DNA of 64,000 bases from assembly GCA_004340125.1 (NCBI GenBank), contig SLUK01000002.1, positions 248,001 through 312,000 on the forward strand, in the 5' to 3' direction. The DNA is from Harryflintia acetispora (GTDB lineage: Bacteria > Bacillota > Clostridia > Oscillospirales > Ruminococcaceae). The notes below the pieces were generated by a model that was not told where the DNA came from, ran no database searches, and was given only the letters and a program-made list of their open reading frames with translations. Shown piece by piece: positions 16,029 through 24,596 of this stretch. Each line of letters begins with the position of its first letter. Position 1 is the stretch's first letter. The position numbers and the translations under genes are program-made.

Positions 16029-17066
16029 ATGTCCAATCAGGCATTTGCGGACTGCCCGCAGTTGTTGCGGGACTTTCTCTTTTATATGCAGACCATCCGC
16101 GGACGATCCCAAAAAACGGTCGAGGCTTATCACGTTGACCTGCGGCTCTTTTTGCGTTATATTATGTTTGTAAAGATTCTTCACAGTGATCCCGGGCTTT
16201 CGCTCGATGAGATCGACATCACAGGGCTTTCCAACAATGTGATCTGTTCGGTGACGCTCTCGGATGTTTACGCTTATCTCAACTATACCCTCTCCGAACG
16301 AAAAAACAACGCCAATACCCGTGCGCGCAAGGTTTCGGCACTGCGCTCGTTCTATAAGTACATCACGACCAAAACACAGTTTTTGGAAGAAAATCCCATG
16401 AAGGATTTGGAAATGCCTTCCACCAGACGGGCGATGCCGCGGTATCTGACCCTTGAGGAAAGTTTGGAGCTTTTGGTCAATCTTCCGGAGGGGAAAAACT
16501 ATGAGCGGGATTATTGCATCATTACTCTGTTCTTAAACTGCGGTATGCGCCTGAGCGAGCTGTGCGGGATTGACGTGCAGGACATCCGGGACAATTCGCT
16601 GCGGCTGCTGGGCAAGGGCAACAAGGAGCGGGTGGTCTATCTGAACGATGCCTGCCTGAACGCCTTAAAACAGTACATCAAGGTACGCAAGCCCTCCAAA
16701 AAGGAGCCGAACGCCCTGTTCGTCTCGGGCCAGGGGCGGCGGATCACACCGCGCCGGGTCGAGCAGATTGTACAAAGCGGCCTCGCCGTCTCGGACCTGG
16801 ACGGCAAGGGCTACTCTCCGCATAAGCTGCGGCATACGGCGGCCACCCTGATGTACCAGCACGGCGGGGTTGACATCCGGGCGCTCAAGGAGATTCTGGG
16901 GCATTCCAATCTGTCCACCACGGAGATATACACCCATGTTTCGGACAAGCAGATCGAACGGGCGGCTTCCCTGTCCCCGCTGGCCAACGTGAAGATCAAA
17001 ACTGAGCGCCAGAGGGCTCTGCAGGCGCTGGAACAGAATAAGAAAAAGGAGCATGAGGATGAATAA
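16029..17066 (+). CDS. Tyrosine recombinase (XerC/XerD-like integrase)
   Basis: A 345-aa phage-integrase-family recombinase with a SAM-like core-binding domain (about 10-120) and a catalytic domain (about 145-320). The active set is complete: Arg in GMRLSEL (about 174), Lys in LLGKGNKERVV, HKLRH (His and Arg), His in LGHSN, and nucleophile Tyr in STTEIYTHV. I chose ATG 16029 (AAGGAGG seven bases before) over 16026. It is slightly longer than Bacillus XerC/XerD, with an insertion in the N-terminal domain. Its position in core chromosome next to nth argues for a housekeeping Xer or regulated role; it has no adjacent element ends. Confidence 0.9.
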   Translation: MSNQAFADCPQLLRDFLFYMQTIRGRSQKTVEAYHVDLRLFLRYIMFVKILHSDPGLSLDEIDITGLSNNVICSVTLSDVYAYLNYTLSERKNNANTRARKVSALRSFYKYITTKTQFLEENPMKDLEMPSTRRAMPRYLTLEESLELLVNLPEGKNYERDYCIITLFLNCGMRLSELCGIDVQDIRDNSLRLLGKGNKERVVYLNDACLNALKQYIKVRKPSKKEPNALFVSGQGRRITPRRVEQIVQSGLAVSDLDGKGYSPHKLRHTAATLMYQHGGVDIRALKEILGHSNLSTTEIYTHVSDKQIERAASLSPLANVKIKTERQRALQALEQNKKKEHEDE

Positions 17067-17751
17067 GCTGCAAAAGAAAGCGCTGATGGCGGTGGATTTG
17101 CTGGAACAGGCGTATCCGGATGCCATCTGCTCGCTGGAGCACGATATGGAAAAGCCGCACGAGCTTTTGATGTCCACCCGGCTGTCGGCGCAGTGTACCG
17201 ATGCGAGGGTCAATATCGTGACCAAGGAATTATTCCAAAAATATAAGACCATCGACGACTTTGCCGAGGCGGATCTTGAGGAGCTCGAGCGGATTGTCCA
17301 TCCCTGCGGGCTGTATAAGACCAAGGCACGGGACCTCAAAAATATGGCGATCATGCTGCGCGACGTCTACCAGGGCCAGGTGCCGGACACCATCGAGGAG
17401 CTGGTCAAGCTCCCCGGCGTGGGCCGCAAGACGGCCAATCTGGTGGTTGGCGACATTTACGGCAAGGATTCGGTGGTCTGCGATACCCACTGTATCCGGA
17501 TCACCAACCTGCTCGGGCTCTCCAAGGGCAAGGACCCATATAAGGTGGAGATGCAACTGCGGGAGATTCTGCCGCTGGACCGTTCGGGCGATTTCTGCCA
17601 CCGGCTGGTCCTCCATGGACGGGCGGTCTGCGTGGCCAACCGGCCGCAGTGCGATCGATGCGTGCTCAACGCCTGCTGCGACCATTTTGCCGAGCTGCAA
17701 AAGGCTCAGAAGAAAGCGAAACCCAAAAAAGATAAGGCGGCGGCCCTATAG
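17059..17751 (+). CDS. nth: Endonuclease III (DNA glycosylase/AP lyase)
   Basis: Nth (230 aa) removes oxidised pyrimidines and cuts abasic sites in base excision repair. Seen: the helix-hairpin-helix LPGVGRKTANLV with its catalytic Lys, the catalytic Asp in VCDTHC, and a C-terminal 4Fe-4S loop with exact C-x6-C-x2-C-x5-C spacing (CVANRPQCDRCVLNACC). Start: ATG 17059 is favoured because AAGGAG lies seven bases before it; 17053 is too close. It overlaps the recombinase gene by 8 bp and is followed by a Lys-rich tail and a terminator. Confidence 0.97.
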   Translation: MNKLQKKALMAVDLLEQAYPDAICSLEHDMEKPHELLMSTRLSAQCTDARVNIVTKELFQKYKTIDDFAEADLEELERIVHPCGLYKTKARDLKNMAIMLRDVYQGQVPDTIEELVKLPGVGRKTANLVVGDIYGKDSVVCDTHCIRITNLLGLSKGKDPYKVEMQLREILPLDRSGDFCHRLVLHGRAVCVANRPQCDRCVLNACCDHFAELQKAQKKAKPKKDKAAAL

Positions 17752-17776
17752 AAACAGAGACGCCGTCAGACATTAA

Positions 17777-17812
17777 AAACCCCCGGCACGGGAATCCGTG
17801 CCGGGGGTTTAT
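17777..17812. terminator. Bidirectional terminator between nth and the pseudokinase gene
   Basis: A 15-bp perfect stem (AAACCCCCGGCACGG arm) with a GAAT loop between two converging genes; T-rich on both exits (ATTTTA on plus, TTTTTAATG on minus). Confidence 0.9.
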
Positions 17813-17813
17813 T

Positions 17814-19694
17814 TTAGTCTTTGGATGCAAAATGCGGCTCTACCTGGCTCGATTCTTGAGAGCTTGATTTTTTAGATTTGGAGGAAGCCTTGGAGCTGCT
17901 GCTCGATTTACCACTGGAAGAAGATTCCTTTTCCTCGTCTTCGTCCCCCGAGGAGCTCACGCCGGCGGTCTGCTTGGTAAAGATCAAAACCTCGTCGCCG
18001 ATATTGACCACCGTATCCGCCGCCGGTTCGGTATAAGCGACCTGCCCTTCCACATACTCGTCCTTGATGACGTAGATCACCTTGTATTTCAGCTCCATAT
18101 CGGTCAGGGTCTGGATGGCCAAATCGACGGTGCTCCCTGTAAGGTTCGGGAGCTTTACAGTCTTGGAGCCCTTGCTGACCGACAGGATGATGGTGCCTTT
18201 ATTGAGCATTGGGGTGTTTGCTGCCGGGGACTGGTCATAGACCACTCCTTCCGGAAAAAGGTCGTTGTATTCGTGGACGATGGAAAACTCGAACCGGGCG
18301 TTATAATCGGTGTTCGAGGTAATGATGTCGATGTACTGCCCGACAAAATTGGGCACGCCGCCGGCCTCTTCCACTGCGGAACTGGCCGAGGCGCTGGAGG
18401 AATCACTGGAGGTGTCTCCGTTTGAAACATAGTTTGCAACACCTTGGTGGATCTCCTCATATTTGTAGGAGATGAACAGCCAGATAACCACGCCGAGTAC
18501 AATGGTGGTCAGCACCATCGGGATAAAGACGGTCAGAAAGGTGTTGCGCCGGTGACGTTTCTTATGGACCTCCTGCCTCTCCGCCTTTTTGAGGGCCTTG
18601 CGCTCCTTGCGGCTGAGGGGGACATCCTCGGCTTTTATCGGGACCTGCGGCTCCCCTTCCGGCTCTTCCGAAAGGTTGAGCAGCCGCTTTTGCACATCGT
18701 CCACCATATCCGCGTTATAGATGGCGGTATTGGAGGAGGTGCAATCGAGCAGGCGCGAGGTAAAACCATCCACCGTTTTGGTCCGCTTGTCGGTGGACAG
18801 CCGCATGGCGTCGTGGATGGCCTCGGAGACATTTTCCGGGATGTTTTCATCCAGCTCAATGGCGTCGACCAAATTGTCGTTGAGCTTGCGCCCCTGGGAA
18901 TTGGGCGGCATGGTCCCGGTGACGGTGCGGTACAGCACAGCTGCCAGCGCATAGACATCGGTCCACTCCCCGTACCAGTGCTTGCTGTCGTACTGCTCGG
19001 GCGCGCTGTAGCCGTCAAAGAGCTCGCAGCTGATGTCGCTGTTGTCGCTGCGCGCCTCGTTGATAGCAAAGCAGGTGAGATAGGGCGTCCCCTTTTCGTC
19101 GATCAGGATGGTCTGCGGGCTGATCCCAGCGTGGATCAGCCCCTTCTTGTGCACCAACGAAACGGTGTTGAGCAGATGCATGAAGGTCTTTTTGCAGTTG
19201 GCCCATTTGATTTCGCCGCCGCAGCGGTTAAGAATTTCGCCGAGGGTCATGCTGTTGATGTAACGGAAAGCCACATAGATGGTGCTGTGTTCGCTAAAGA
19301 CGTCCAGCACCTGGCTGGTACCCTTGATATTCAGGTTTTGCAGGGTTTTAAAGAGATCCTCGAACTCGGCGACGATCCCCTTGTATTTGGTTTCGCATCC
19401 CTTGATCGGACGCAGCTGGAGCGTGGAGTGGTTGCGCGATACCAGGTCATAAGGCATGAGTTCCCGCACCCAGACCTTGCTGTCCGTTTCCAGGTCATAG
19501 CCGATATAAACCGCGCTCTCCCCGTTGGAGGAGAGGAGTTTGCCCACAAGGTAACGCCCGCTCAGCACCGTCTCCGGCGGTAGATAGTCGACGTTGTAGG
19601 TGGATTTATCCTGGTATCCACATTTTTTACAGGGGCCGTCATAATCCTTCTGGGACATACAGCCCATGCAGAGGTTTTTCTGAGCAACCGTCAT
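17814..19694 (-). CDS. PASTA-domain transmembrane pseudokinase with N-terminal zinc ribbon
   Basis: A 626-aa membrane protein: a zinc ribbon (C9-x2-C12-x9-C22-x2-C25), a kinase fold (about 45-310), an Arg/Lys-rich juxtamembrane part, one membrane helix (about 386-408), two PASTA repeats (about 446-582) and a Ser-rich tail. The kinase core lacks the catalytic residues: Arg77 replaces the beta3 Lys, the HRD segment reads HAGISPQT (188-195) with no Asp, and DFG is CFA (208-210). PASTA kinases bind peptidoglycan and control cell-wall growth; here the intracellular part is probably a scaffold or sensor. No prpC phosphatase gene is adjacent. The start has GGGAGG upstream. Confidence 0.88.
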   Translation of the reverse strand: MTVAQKNLCMGCMSQKDYDGPCKKCGYQDKSTYNVDYLPPETVLSGRYLVGKLLSSNGESAVYIGYDLETDSKVWVRELMPYDLVSRNHSTLQLRPIKGCETKYKGIVAEFEDLFKTLQNLNIKGTSQVLDVFSEHSTIYVAFRYINSMTLGEILNRCGGEIKWANCKKTFMHLLNTVSLVHKKGLIHAGISPQTILIDEKGTPYLTCFAINEARSDNSDISCELFDGYSAPEQYDSKHWYGEWTDVYALAAVLYRTVTGTMPPNSQGRKLNDNLVDAIELDENIPENVSEAIHDAMRLSTDKRTKTVDGFTSRLLDCTSSNTAIYNADMVDDVQKRLLNLSEEPEGEPQVPIKAEDVPLSRKERKALKKAERQEVHKKRHRRNTFLTVFIPMVLTTIVLGVVIWLFISYKYEEIHQGVANYVSNGDTSSDSSSASASSAVEEAGGVPNFVGQYIDIITSNTDYNARFEFSIVHEYNDLFPEGVVYDQSPAANTPMLNKGTIILSVSKGSKTVKLPNLTGSTVDLAIQTLTDMELKYKVIYVIKDEYVEGQVAYTEPAADTVVNIGDEVLIFTKQTAGVSSSGDEDEEKESSSSGKSSSSSKASSKSKKSSSQESSQVEPHFASKD

Positions 19695-19744
19695 CTACAA
19701 TCCTCCCGAACCTGGGCCTTTCAAACCCATAAGACTACTATTAT

Positions 19745-19773
19745 AATATATATTAATTTGCACAAAAGTGCAA
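19745..19773 (-). promoter_or_regulatory. Promoter of the PASTA pseudokinase gene
   Basis: TTGCAC, 17 bp, TATATT on the minus strand. A 6-bp-arm inverted repeat TTGCAC-AAAA-GTGCAA (19758-19773) covers the -35 box and could be an operator. Confidence 0.6.
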
Positions 19774-19816
19774 GCTCATTTTTATCAAAAAAGGCAGCCC
19801 CCTATAAAATGAAAAC

Positions 19817-19851
19817 TTACGGGCCATAGATAAATGATCTATGGCCCGTAA
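19817..19851 (-). terminator. Hairpin terminator after the Ser-stalk protein gene
   Basis: A perfect 15-bp stem (TTACGGGCCATAGAT arm) with a 5-nt loop just past the stop at 19855; the minus-strand exit is GTTTTC. T-richness on the plus side is weaker. Confidence 0.75.
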
Positions 19852-19854
19852 AAA

Positions 19855-21246
19855 TCATTTCTTTTTTCTGCCCTGCCCCTTCAAACGGATTTGCTGCAGC
19901 AGCTTCGGGACGACGAAGCCTCCGAAGAGGGCGACAGAGCCGACAGCGTAAATCGTGACAAAGAATATCTCCATTGCGCCGGGATTTTCGATGACGTCGT
20001 TGGAATCTTTGACCCCTTTCGTGATGTCCAGTTCCTCCCTTTCCTCCTCGCTGGAGGAGGAAGCGGACGGGGTGGATTCCCCGAGCGTAACCTCGGACGG
20101 GGCATCGGAGGAGGAATTGGACATCACATAGGAGTCCCCCGCGGCCGGCGCAGCGGCGCCCGCCGCGGAAGAGCTGCGCCTTACGCTCCCGCCTCCCGTA
20201 CCGGTGCGGCCCGCACTCTCTTCTGATTTCGGAACATTTGGCGCAAGATGCACTTTGTTGTTGTAGGAGCGCGTTCTGGACGAACTCTCTCTGCCGCCGG
20301 ACGAACCGGAGGGATAAATAATGTTGGGCCCATCCTCCCCGCTTGAGTCGCCTGGTTCGGAGGACGAAGAGCTTACATCAGACCCGGGACTTTCGGAAGA
20401 ACTCGATGAGGTTGACGAGCTGTCATCGCCCGACGGGCTCGAAGAACTGCTGGATGAGCTTGAGGAACTGCTTTCCTCGGACGAATCCGACGAGGAGCTG
20501 GAGGGTTCGTCCGGTTCGATCAAAAAGGTAGTTTGCAGCACGGCGAGCAGCGATTCGGTATTCCTCGACTTGCTTCCGTCCGGCGCGGTGAGGTAGGGCG
20601 CATTCATCACCTCAAGCCGGATAAACTGCGCGCTTTTTGGAACGGGAGCGGAGTATTCCTCCAGGTAAACGTACCGCCCGGAGCCGACCGTTTCCTTGAT
20701 TGAAAACTTCCCTTGGGTGGAGGTAAAGCGGCTTCCGTCCGACGAATACAGGATGTTCACCCCGTAAGGAAAAACCTCCTTGGAAGCGTCGAGCTCCACC
20801 CGGCCGAAGGCGAAGCTGTATTGATTGAGATAGCAGCAGAAAGTCCCGAAATTGCCGATCGCGAGCAGCAGGTCATTATCGGGTTGCAAGCTCAGGCGGA
20901 AAGGGTCGCTGCCCAGGTTGGAGGAATTGTAGCCGCGGATCAGCCCGCTTTGATAGATGGATGCGAAGCTGCCGTTGCGGGAGAGCGCCAGGACGGACAC
21001 TTTGCTGACGTCTTCGATATGATAGGTGACGGTGCCACGATAAAGGCCCGGCGTGTTCAGTTGATAATAGCTGTCAAAGTCCAGCCCGCTAACAGGCGGG
21101 CCGTTTTCAATCGTTATAAAATCCAGTACAGGGCTTAGCTGGCTGTCGGCCGGATGATCGACGACAGTTTGCTGGGCGGAAGCTGTAAAGAAGGTTACAA
21201 ACAGCAATAAGAAAGTAAAAAGAAGTTGGAAGAAGCATTTTGTCAT
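19855..21246 (-). CDS. Secreted, C-terminally membrane-anchored protein with Ser-rich stalk
   Basis: A 463-aa protein with a cleavable signal peptide (to TASAQQ), an N-terminal beta-rich ectodomain (about 30-245, containing NTPGLYRGTVTYHI, SVLALSRNGSFASIY and RYVYLEEYSAPVP, a discoidin-like alternation), a stalk of more than 150 residues dominated by serine with Asp/Glu/Pro/Gly, and a C-terminal helix followed by RLKGQGRKKK. The plan is that of a type I surface protein without an LPXTG sorting signal. I do not recognise the ectodomain family. Its own promoter and terminator make it a single unit. Confidence 0.82.
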   Translation of the reverse strand: MTKCFFQLLFTFLLLFVTFFTASAQQTVVDHPADSQLSPVLDFITIENGPPVSGLDFDSYYQLNTPGLYRGTVTYHIEDVSKVSVLALSRNGSFASIYQSGLIRGYNSSNLGSDPFRLSLQPDNDLLLAIGNFGTFCCYLNQYSFAFGRVELDASKEVFPYGVNILYSSDGSRFTSTQGKFSIKETVGSGRYVYLEEYSAPVPKSAQFIRLEVMNAPYLTAPDGSKSRNTESLLAVLQTTFLIEPDEPSSSSSDSSEESSSSSSSSSSSSPSGDDSSSTSSSSSESPGSDVSSSSSEPGDSSGEDGPNIIYPSGSSGGRESSSRTRSYNNKVHLAPNVPKSEESAGRTGTGGGSVRRSSSAAGAAAPAAGDSYVMSNSSSDAPSEVTLGESTPSASSSSEEEREELDITKGVKDSNDVIENPGAMEIFFVTIYAVGSVALFGGFVVPKLLQQIRLKGQGRKKK

Positions 21247-21275
21247 AGTGATCCCCCATAAATTATGTCGGAATC

Positions 21276-21304
21276 ATTATAGCAATAAATTCGACAAAAT
21301 ACAA
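21276..21304 (-). promoter_or_regulatory. Promoter of the Ser-stalk protein gene
   Basis: TTGTAT, 17 bp, TATAAT with an extended -10 (TGC before the hexamer) on the minus strand, about 30 bp before the ATG at 21246. Confidence 0.65.
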
Positions 21305-21317
21305 CAAATTTTCACAA

Positions 21318-22073
21318 TCACGATTCGCATTTTAGTGGAATTACCGAACCAACATCCAACAATGGCCCTGAAAAGAGCGAGCGAACGGAAATGCCATATA
21401 TTTTACAAAAATTCCGGATTTCCTTCCCCTCGGGATGGCGGCCGAGGTCTCCGAAAAAACAGAGCAGGTCCGGCTCAGCCAGGAAGCAGCATCCGCCGAT
21501 GAAACCGCAATCATAGCCTGCGAGCTGAACCCCGCCGGGAGACAGGAGCAGCGTTTCGATCCCCTCCCCTTGCAGCGCGCGCCAAAGACCCCGGTCCGCC
21601 GTTATGGCGGCCGAGGCGGTGAGCGGCGCGACCGAGCACTTGGCGTATCCCTGCCGCACATCAATAAGTTTTCGGCCTTCCCGCCGGCAAAAATCGAGGA
21701 TTCTTGGTTCCGCAGCGTCAAGCCGCCCAAACAGGCGGCCGCCGAGCATCAGGCAGTTGAGCGGGACATCGTGCGGGTAGCTGCCGCCGGGTTCCCGGGA
21801 AGACGGATAGACCCGGAAGCCATGCTCCCTCAGCCGGTCGCAAAGAGGCCCGTCTCCCCGCTCGGCGATGATTTCGTCCCCGCCCAGATGGAAGAGCCGC
21901 ATGTCGGCATGATATGCCACCGGACCGGGCAGCCGCGGGCTGCGTCCAAGAGCGACCGTCTCGATTCCAAGGGTGTGCAGCGCCCGGATTACCTGCGGGT
22001 ATTCCCCCGACACGGCCGCGAGGGTGACCCGCCCTCCGGGCAGGTGCGGCCGTGCCGGAAACTCTGTCGTCAT
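21318..22073 (-). CDS. DUF6873 family protein (predicted GME/pentein fold)
   Basis: A 251-aa cytosolic protein with conserved stretches YHADMRLFHLGGDEII, DVPLNCLMLGGRLFG, IDVRQGYAKCSVAPL, AGYDCGFIGGCC and FFGDLGRHPEGKEI. These match what I recall of DUF6873 proteins, which are annotated with a guanidine-modifying-enzyme (pentein-like) fold. The Cys in QGYAKCS and the His/Asp residues could form an active site, but no reaction is known. It follows the ABC permease gene by six bases, so it shares the efflux operon. Confidence 0.75.
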   Translation of the reverse strand: MTTEFPARPHLPGGRVTLAAVSGEYPQVIRALHTLGIETVALGRSPRLPGPVAYHADMRLFHLGGDEIIAERGDGPLCDRLREHGFRVYPSSREPGGSYPHDVPLNCLMLGGRLFGRLDAAEPRILDFCRREGRKLIDVRQGYAKCSVAPLTASAAITADRGLWRALQGEGIETLLLSPGGVQLAGYDCGFIGGCCFLAEPDLLCFFGDLGRHPEGKEIRNFCKIYGISVRSLFSGPLLDVGSVIPLKCES

Positions 22074-22079
22074 AAGGGC

Positions 22080-23267
22080 TCATATACTCCTCAGTGCGTC
22101 CACCGGGCGCAGCTTCGCCGCGATCGAGGCCGGATAGACGCCGAAAATCACCCCCACCAGGACGGAAAAGAGAATGCAGCAGAACACGAGCGGCAGGCTG
22201 ATGGTGGTCTCCACCTGCAGCAGGGCGCAGCCTGCCGTCACCATCCCGATTCCGAGGGCCGCTCCTATTATACTCCCGAGCAGGGTAATGGTAAATGCCT
22301 CGACTAAGAATTCCAGCAGGATGATCGGCCGCCGGGCGCCGATGGCCTTTTTGATCCCGATTTCGTGGGTGCGCTCGTTGACCGAGACGAGCATTACCGT
22401 CATGATCCCCAACCCCGCCACCACCAGCGATACCCCCGCGATCAGGGAAAGGACCAGGGTGACAATTTCCAAAAGGTTATTGAGGGTATCCTTCTGCTGC
22501 GCGATATTTTGAGCCCGGTAGCCGTTTTTGATATGACTGCGCGCCTCGAGGGAGCGGATGATCTGTTCCCCCGTCTGCTGTGCCGAACGGCCCGGTTCAA
22601 GCTTGACGGCGACCTGGTCGTAATCCGTCTGCCCGGTGATCTGCTGCATGGTGCTGCCCGGAATGTAGACGAAGGAAGGGATGTAGCTGCTCATCAGCCC
22701 CTGCAGGATGTTCCCGCCCGAGCGCACCACCCCGACGACGGTGAAATTCTCCTTGACCCCGCCCAGAGACAGGCAGATCGTCTTGCCCACGATATTTTCC
22801 CGCTTATAGAAGGCGGTGGCGACGTTCTGATCCACCACGCAGACCCGCGCCGCCGCGCGCAGGTCCCACCGCCCGATGGTGCGCCCATAGAGCGGTTCGA
22901 GAGAGATAAAGCTGTCGGTGTCCTCATCGATCCCGAAGACCACCCCCTGCGCCACCAGGGAGCGCATATAAAGATCGGTATAGGAAAAGTTGAGGCCGGT
23001 CGCCTTGAGGACCCCCTTGGAGTCGCGGATGGCCGCAAGCTCCTCCCCGCGCAGGGGGGAGACGGCGTCCTTGCGCGCCTTGCCGATGGTGATGCCATCC
23101 AGCCCTAAGCTGCTCAGCTCTTGGTTGATGGTCTGCCGGCCGATGTTGCCGATCGAGGAGATGAGCACCACCGAGGCAACGCCGATGGCAATGGAAACGA
23201 TGGTGAGCAGGGTGCGCAGCTTCTTGCGCCCGAGGGAGCGAAGGCTACACCTGATGTAATCAATCAC
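22080..23267 (-). CDS. MacB/FtsX-type ABC transporter permease
   Basis: A 395-aa permease with the MacB layout: one N-terminal helix (about 19-42), a large extracytoplasmic MacB_PCD domain (about 45-240), and three C-terminal helices (about 270-300, 325-350, 360-385) forming the FtsX domain with NERTHEIGIKKAIGAR. Such permeases work with a MacA-type adaptor and an ATPase in mechanotransmission-type export. Its gene overlaps the adaptor gene upstream by 8 bp. No ATP-binding subunit gene is next to it, so the ATPase must be encoded elsewhere or the locus is incomplete. Confidence 0.92.
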   Translation of the reverse strand: MIDYIRCSLRSLGRKKLRTLLTIVSIAIGVASVVLISSIGNIGRQTINQELSSLGLDGITIGKARKDAVSPLRGEELAAIRDSKGVLKATGLNFSYTDLYMRSLVAQGVVFGIDEDTDSFISLEPLYGRTIGRWDLRAAARVCVVDQNVATAFYKRENIVGKTICLSLGGVKENFTVVGVVRSGGNILQGLMSSYIPSFVYIPGSTMQQITGQTDYDQVAVKLEPGRSAQQTGEQIIRSLEARSHIKNGYRAQNIAQQKDTLNNLLEIVTLVLSLIAGVSLVVAGLGIMTVMLVSVNERTHEIGIKKAIGARRPIILLEFLVEAFTITLLGSIIGAALGIGMVTAGCALLQVETTISLPLVFCCILFSVLVGVIFGVYPASIAAKLRPVDALRSI

Positions 23268-24336
23268 GCACTACTTCCTCCCTCAGCCGCACGGCGCGGC
23301 CCTCCGAAAGGGGCTCCTGCGGCAGGAGGACAACCTCCTGCTCCCCCAGCCCGGCGGTGATCTGCACACTGTCGCTGAGCTCCTGTCCGGTGGTTACCAC
23401 CCGCTTTTCGGCCCGTCCCCCCTGATACACCAGCACATATTCATGGTTCTCCTCATCTTGGTTGATCGCCTCATAGGGCAGGGTGAGCAGTTCCTGGGCG
23501 TGCTGGGAGATGATCTCGGCAGTGGCGGAGCAGCCGCTTTTGAGCCGCTCGTCCGGATCGAGCACCGAGATGACGACGTCCACCGTGGCCTGCTCGCTGA
23601 GTGCGGTTTGAGTACGCTTGGCGGTGGGAGCGACCGATTCCACCACCCCATGGTATTCCTGCCCGCCGAAGGCGGGCCCGCTGATCAGTGCCTCGTCCCC
23701 CGGTTCGATCCCCCCGATCTGGTTTTCGCTGACCTGCGCGCGCACGGTAAAGCGGGAGCTGTCCGCGATGGTGAAGACCGGTCCCGTCGCCTGGGTAAGC
23801 ACATCGCTCTGCATGGCGACATCGGTCACCGTACCGTTCATGGGCGAGAGGAGCATCTGCGGCACCGCCACCGTTTGAGGCGCTTCATAGACCGCTTCGA
23901 TCGCCTGGGAGGCCTCCCCGCCGCCCAGCAGCGGGATGAGCTGGGAGACGGAAATCCCGTAGAGGGAGGCCACCTTCTCCACTTCGCCGAGGTCGGGCGT
24001 CTCCTGCTGGGTGGAGGCTTCCTTCTTGACCATCACCGACTGGGAGAGGACGTCCTTGGTCATCCCGGTGTCGATGGTGGCGAGTACCTCCCCTTCCTCC
24101 ACCTGGTCCCCGACCGAAACCAGTACGCTGTCCGCAATCACCGGCGTGCTCAAAAAGACCTGCTTCCTAACCGGCTGCTCCACCACGCCGGTGCAGCTGG
24201 TTTCCTGCGCCCAGACCTGTATCCCGGCGCGCAGATAGTCGGCCTGTTTGACGCCTGACAGGACGGCGCCGGGCAGGAACGCCGTCGCAAACAGCAGCAA
24301 TAGGGCACCCGTCAATGTAAGTACCTTCAGTCGCAT
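23260..24336 (-). CDS. HlyD/MacA-like membrane fusion (adaptor) protein
   Basis: A 358-aa protein with an N-terminal signal anchor (about 8-28), a biotinyl-lipoyl-like half motif (SVGDQVEEGEVLATIDTG), a short helical hairpin, the second lipoyl half (SPMNGTVTDVAMQSDVLT), a beta-barrel (VRAQVSENQIGGIEPGDEA) and a membrane-proximal domain. It is the adaptor that links the MacB-like permease to the outside. A 22-bp palindrome lies about 70-90 bp upstream, suggesting a regulator. Confidence 0.9.
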   Translation of the reverse strand: MRLKVLTLTGALLLLFATAFLPGAVLSGVKQADYLRAGIQVWAQETSCTGVVEQPVRKQVFLSTPVIADSVLVSVGDQVEEGEVLATIDTGMTKDVLSQSVMVKKEASTQQETPDLGEVEKVASLYGISVSQLIPLLGGGEASQAIEAVYEAPQTVAVPQMLLSPMNGTVTDVAMQSDVLTQATGPVFTIADSSRFTVRAQVSENQIGGIEPGDEALISGPAFGGQEYHGVVESVAPTAKRTQTALSEQATVDVVISVLDPDERLKSGCSATAEIISQHAQELLTLPYEAINQDEENHEYVLVYQGGRAEKRVVTTGQELSDSVQITAGLGEQEVVLLPQEPLSEGRAVRLREEVVRD

Positions 24337-24404
24337 TTAAAAAACCATTCCTTTCTGGACGTTTTGTGCCGGTTACGCCGCGCGAAATTGCCACAAAACT
24401 CTGT

Positions 24405-24426
24405 GTTTGAAAGTAACCTTTCAAAC
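24405..24426. promoter_or_regulatory. Operator-like palindrome upstream of the efflux operon
   Basis: GTTTGAAAG and CTTTCAAAC are perfect 9-bp arms with a 4-bp spacer, 69-90 bp upstream of the adaptor start at 24336. No convincing -35/-10 pair was found around it. Regulator unknown. The rest of the 260-bp gap 24337-24596 shows nothing else I can support. Confidence 0.45.
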
Positions 24427-24596
24427 GAAAACCTCCTGCATTGACCCGTTAATCCGCGAGAAACTCTCTGATTATTGTGTCAAAACAGAAGGTATTTATG
24501 TTCCAGAGGAAAACAAATTGTTGTGCATAACCGCGTCATAAGAAAACACACTATAGAAATGACGCACGAATGCAGGTTGGAAAGGAATGGCCAAAT

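Noticed and set aside
16029..17066. Integrase of a mobile element
   Set aside because: No att repeats, tRNA target, cargo genes or change in base composition are seen; neighbours are core genes such as nth.
20320..20520. A simple-sequence repeat locus (phase-variable tract) in the Ser-rich region
   Set aside because: The serine codons vary (TCC, AGC, TCG and others) and no long identical unit repeats, so slippage is not suggested.
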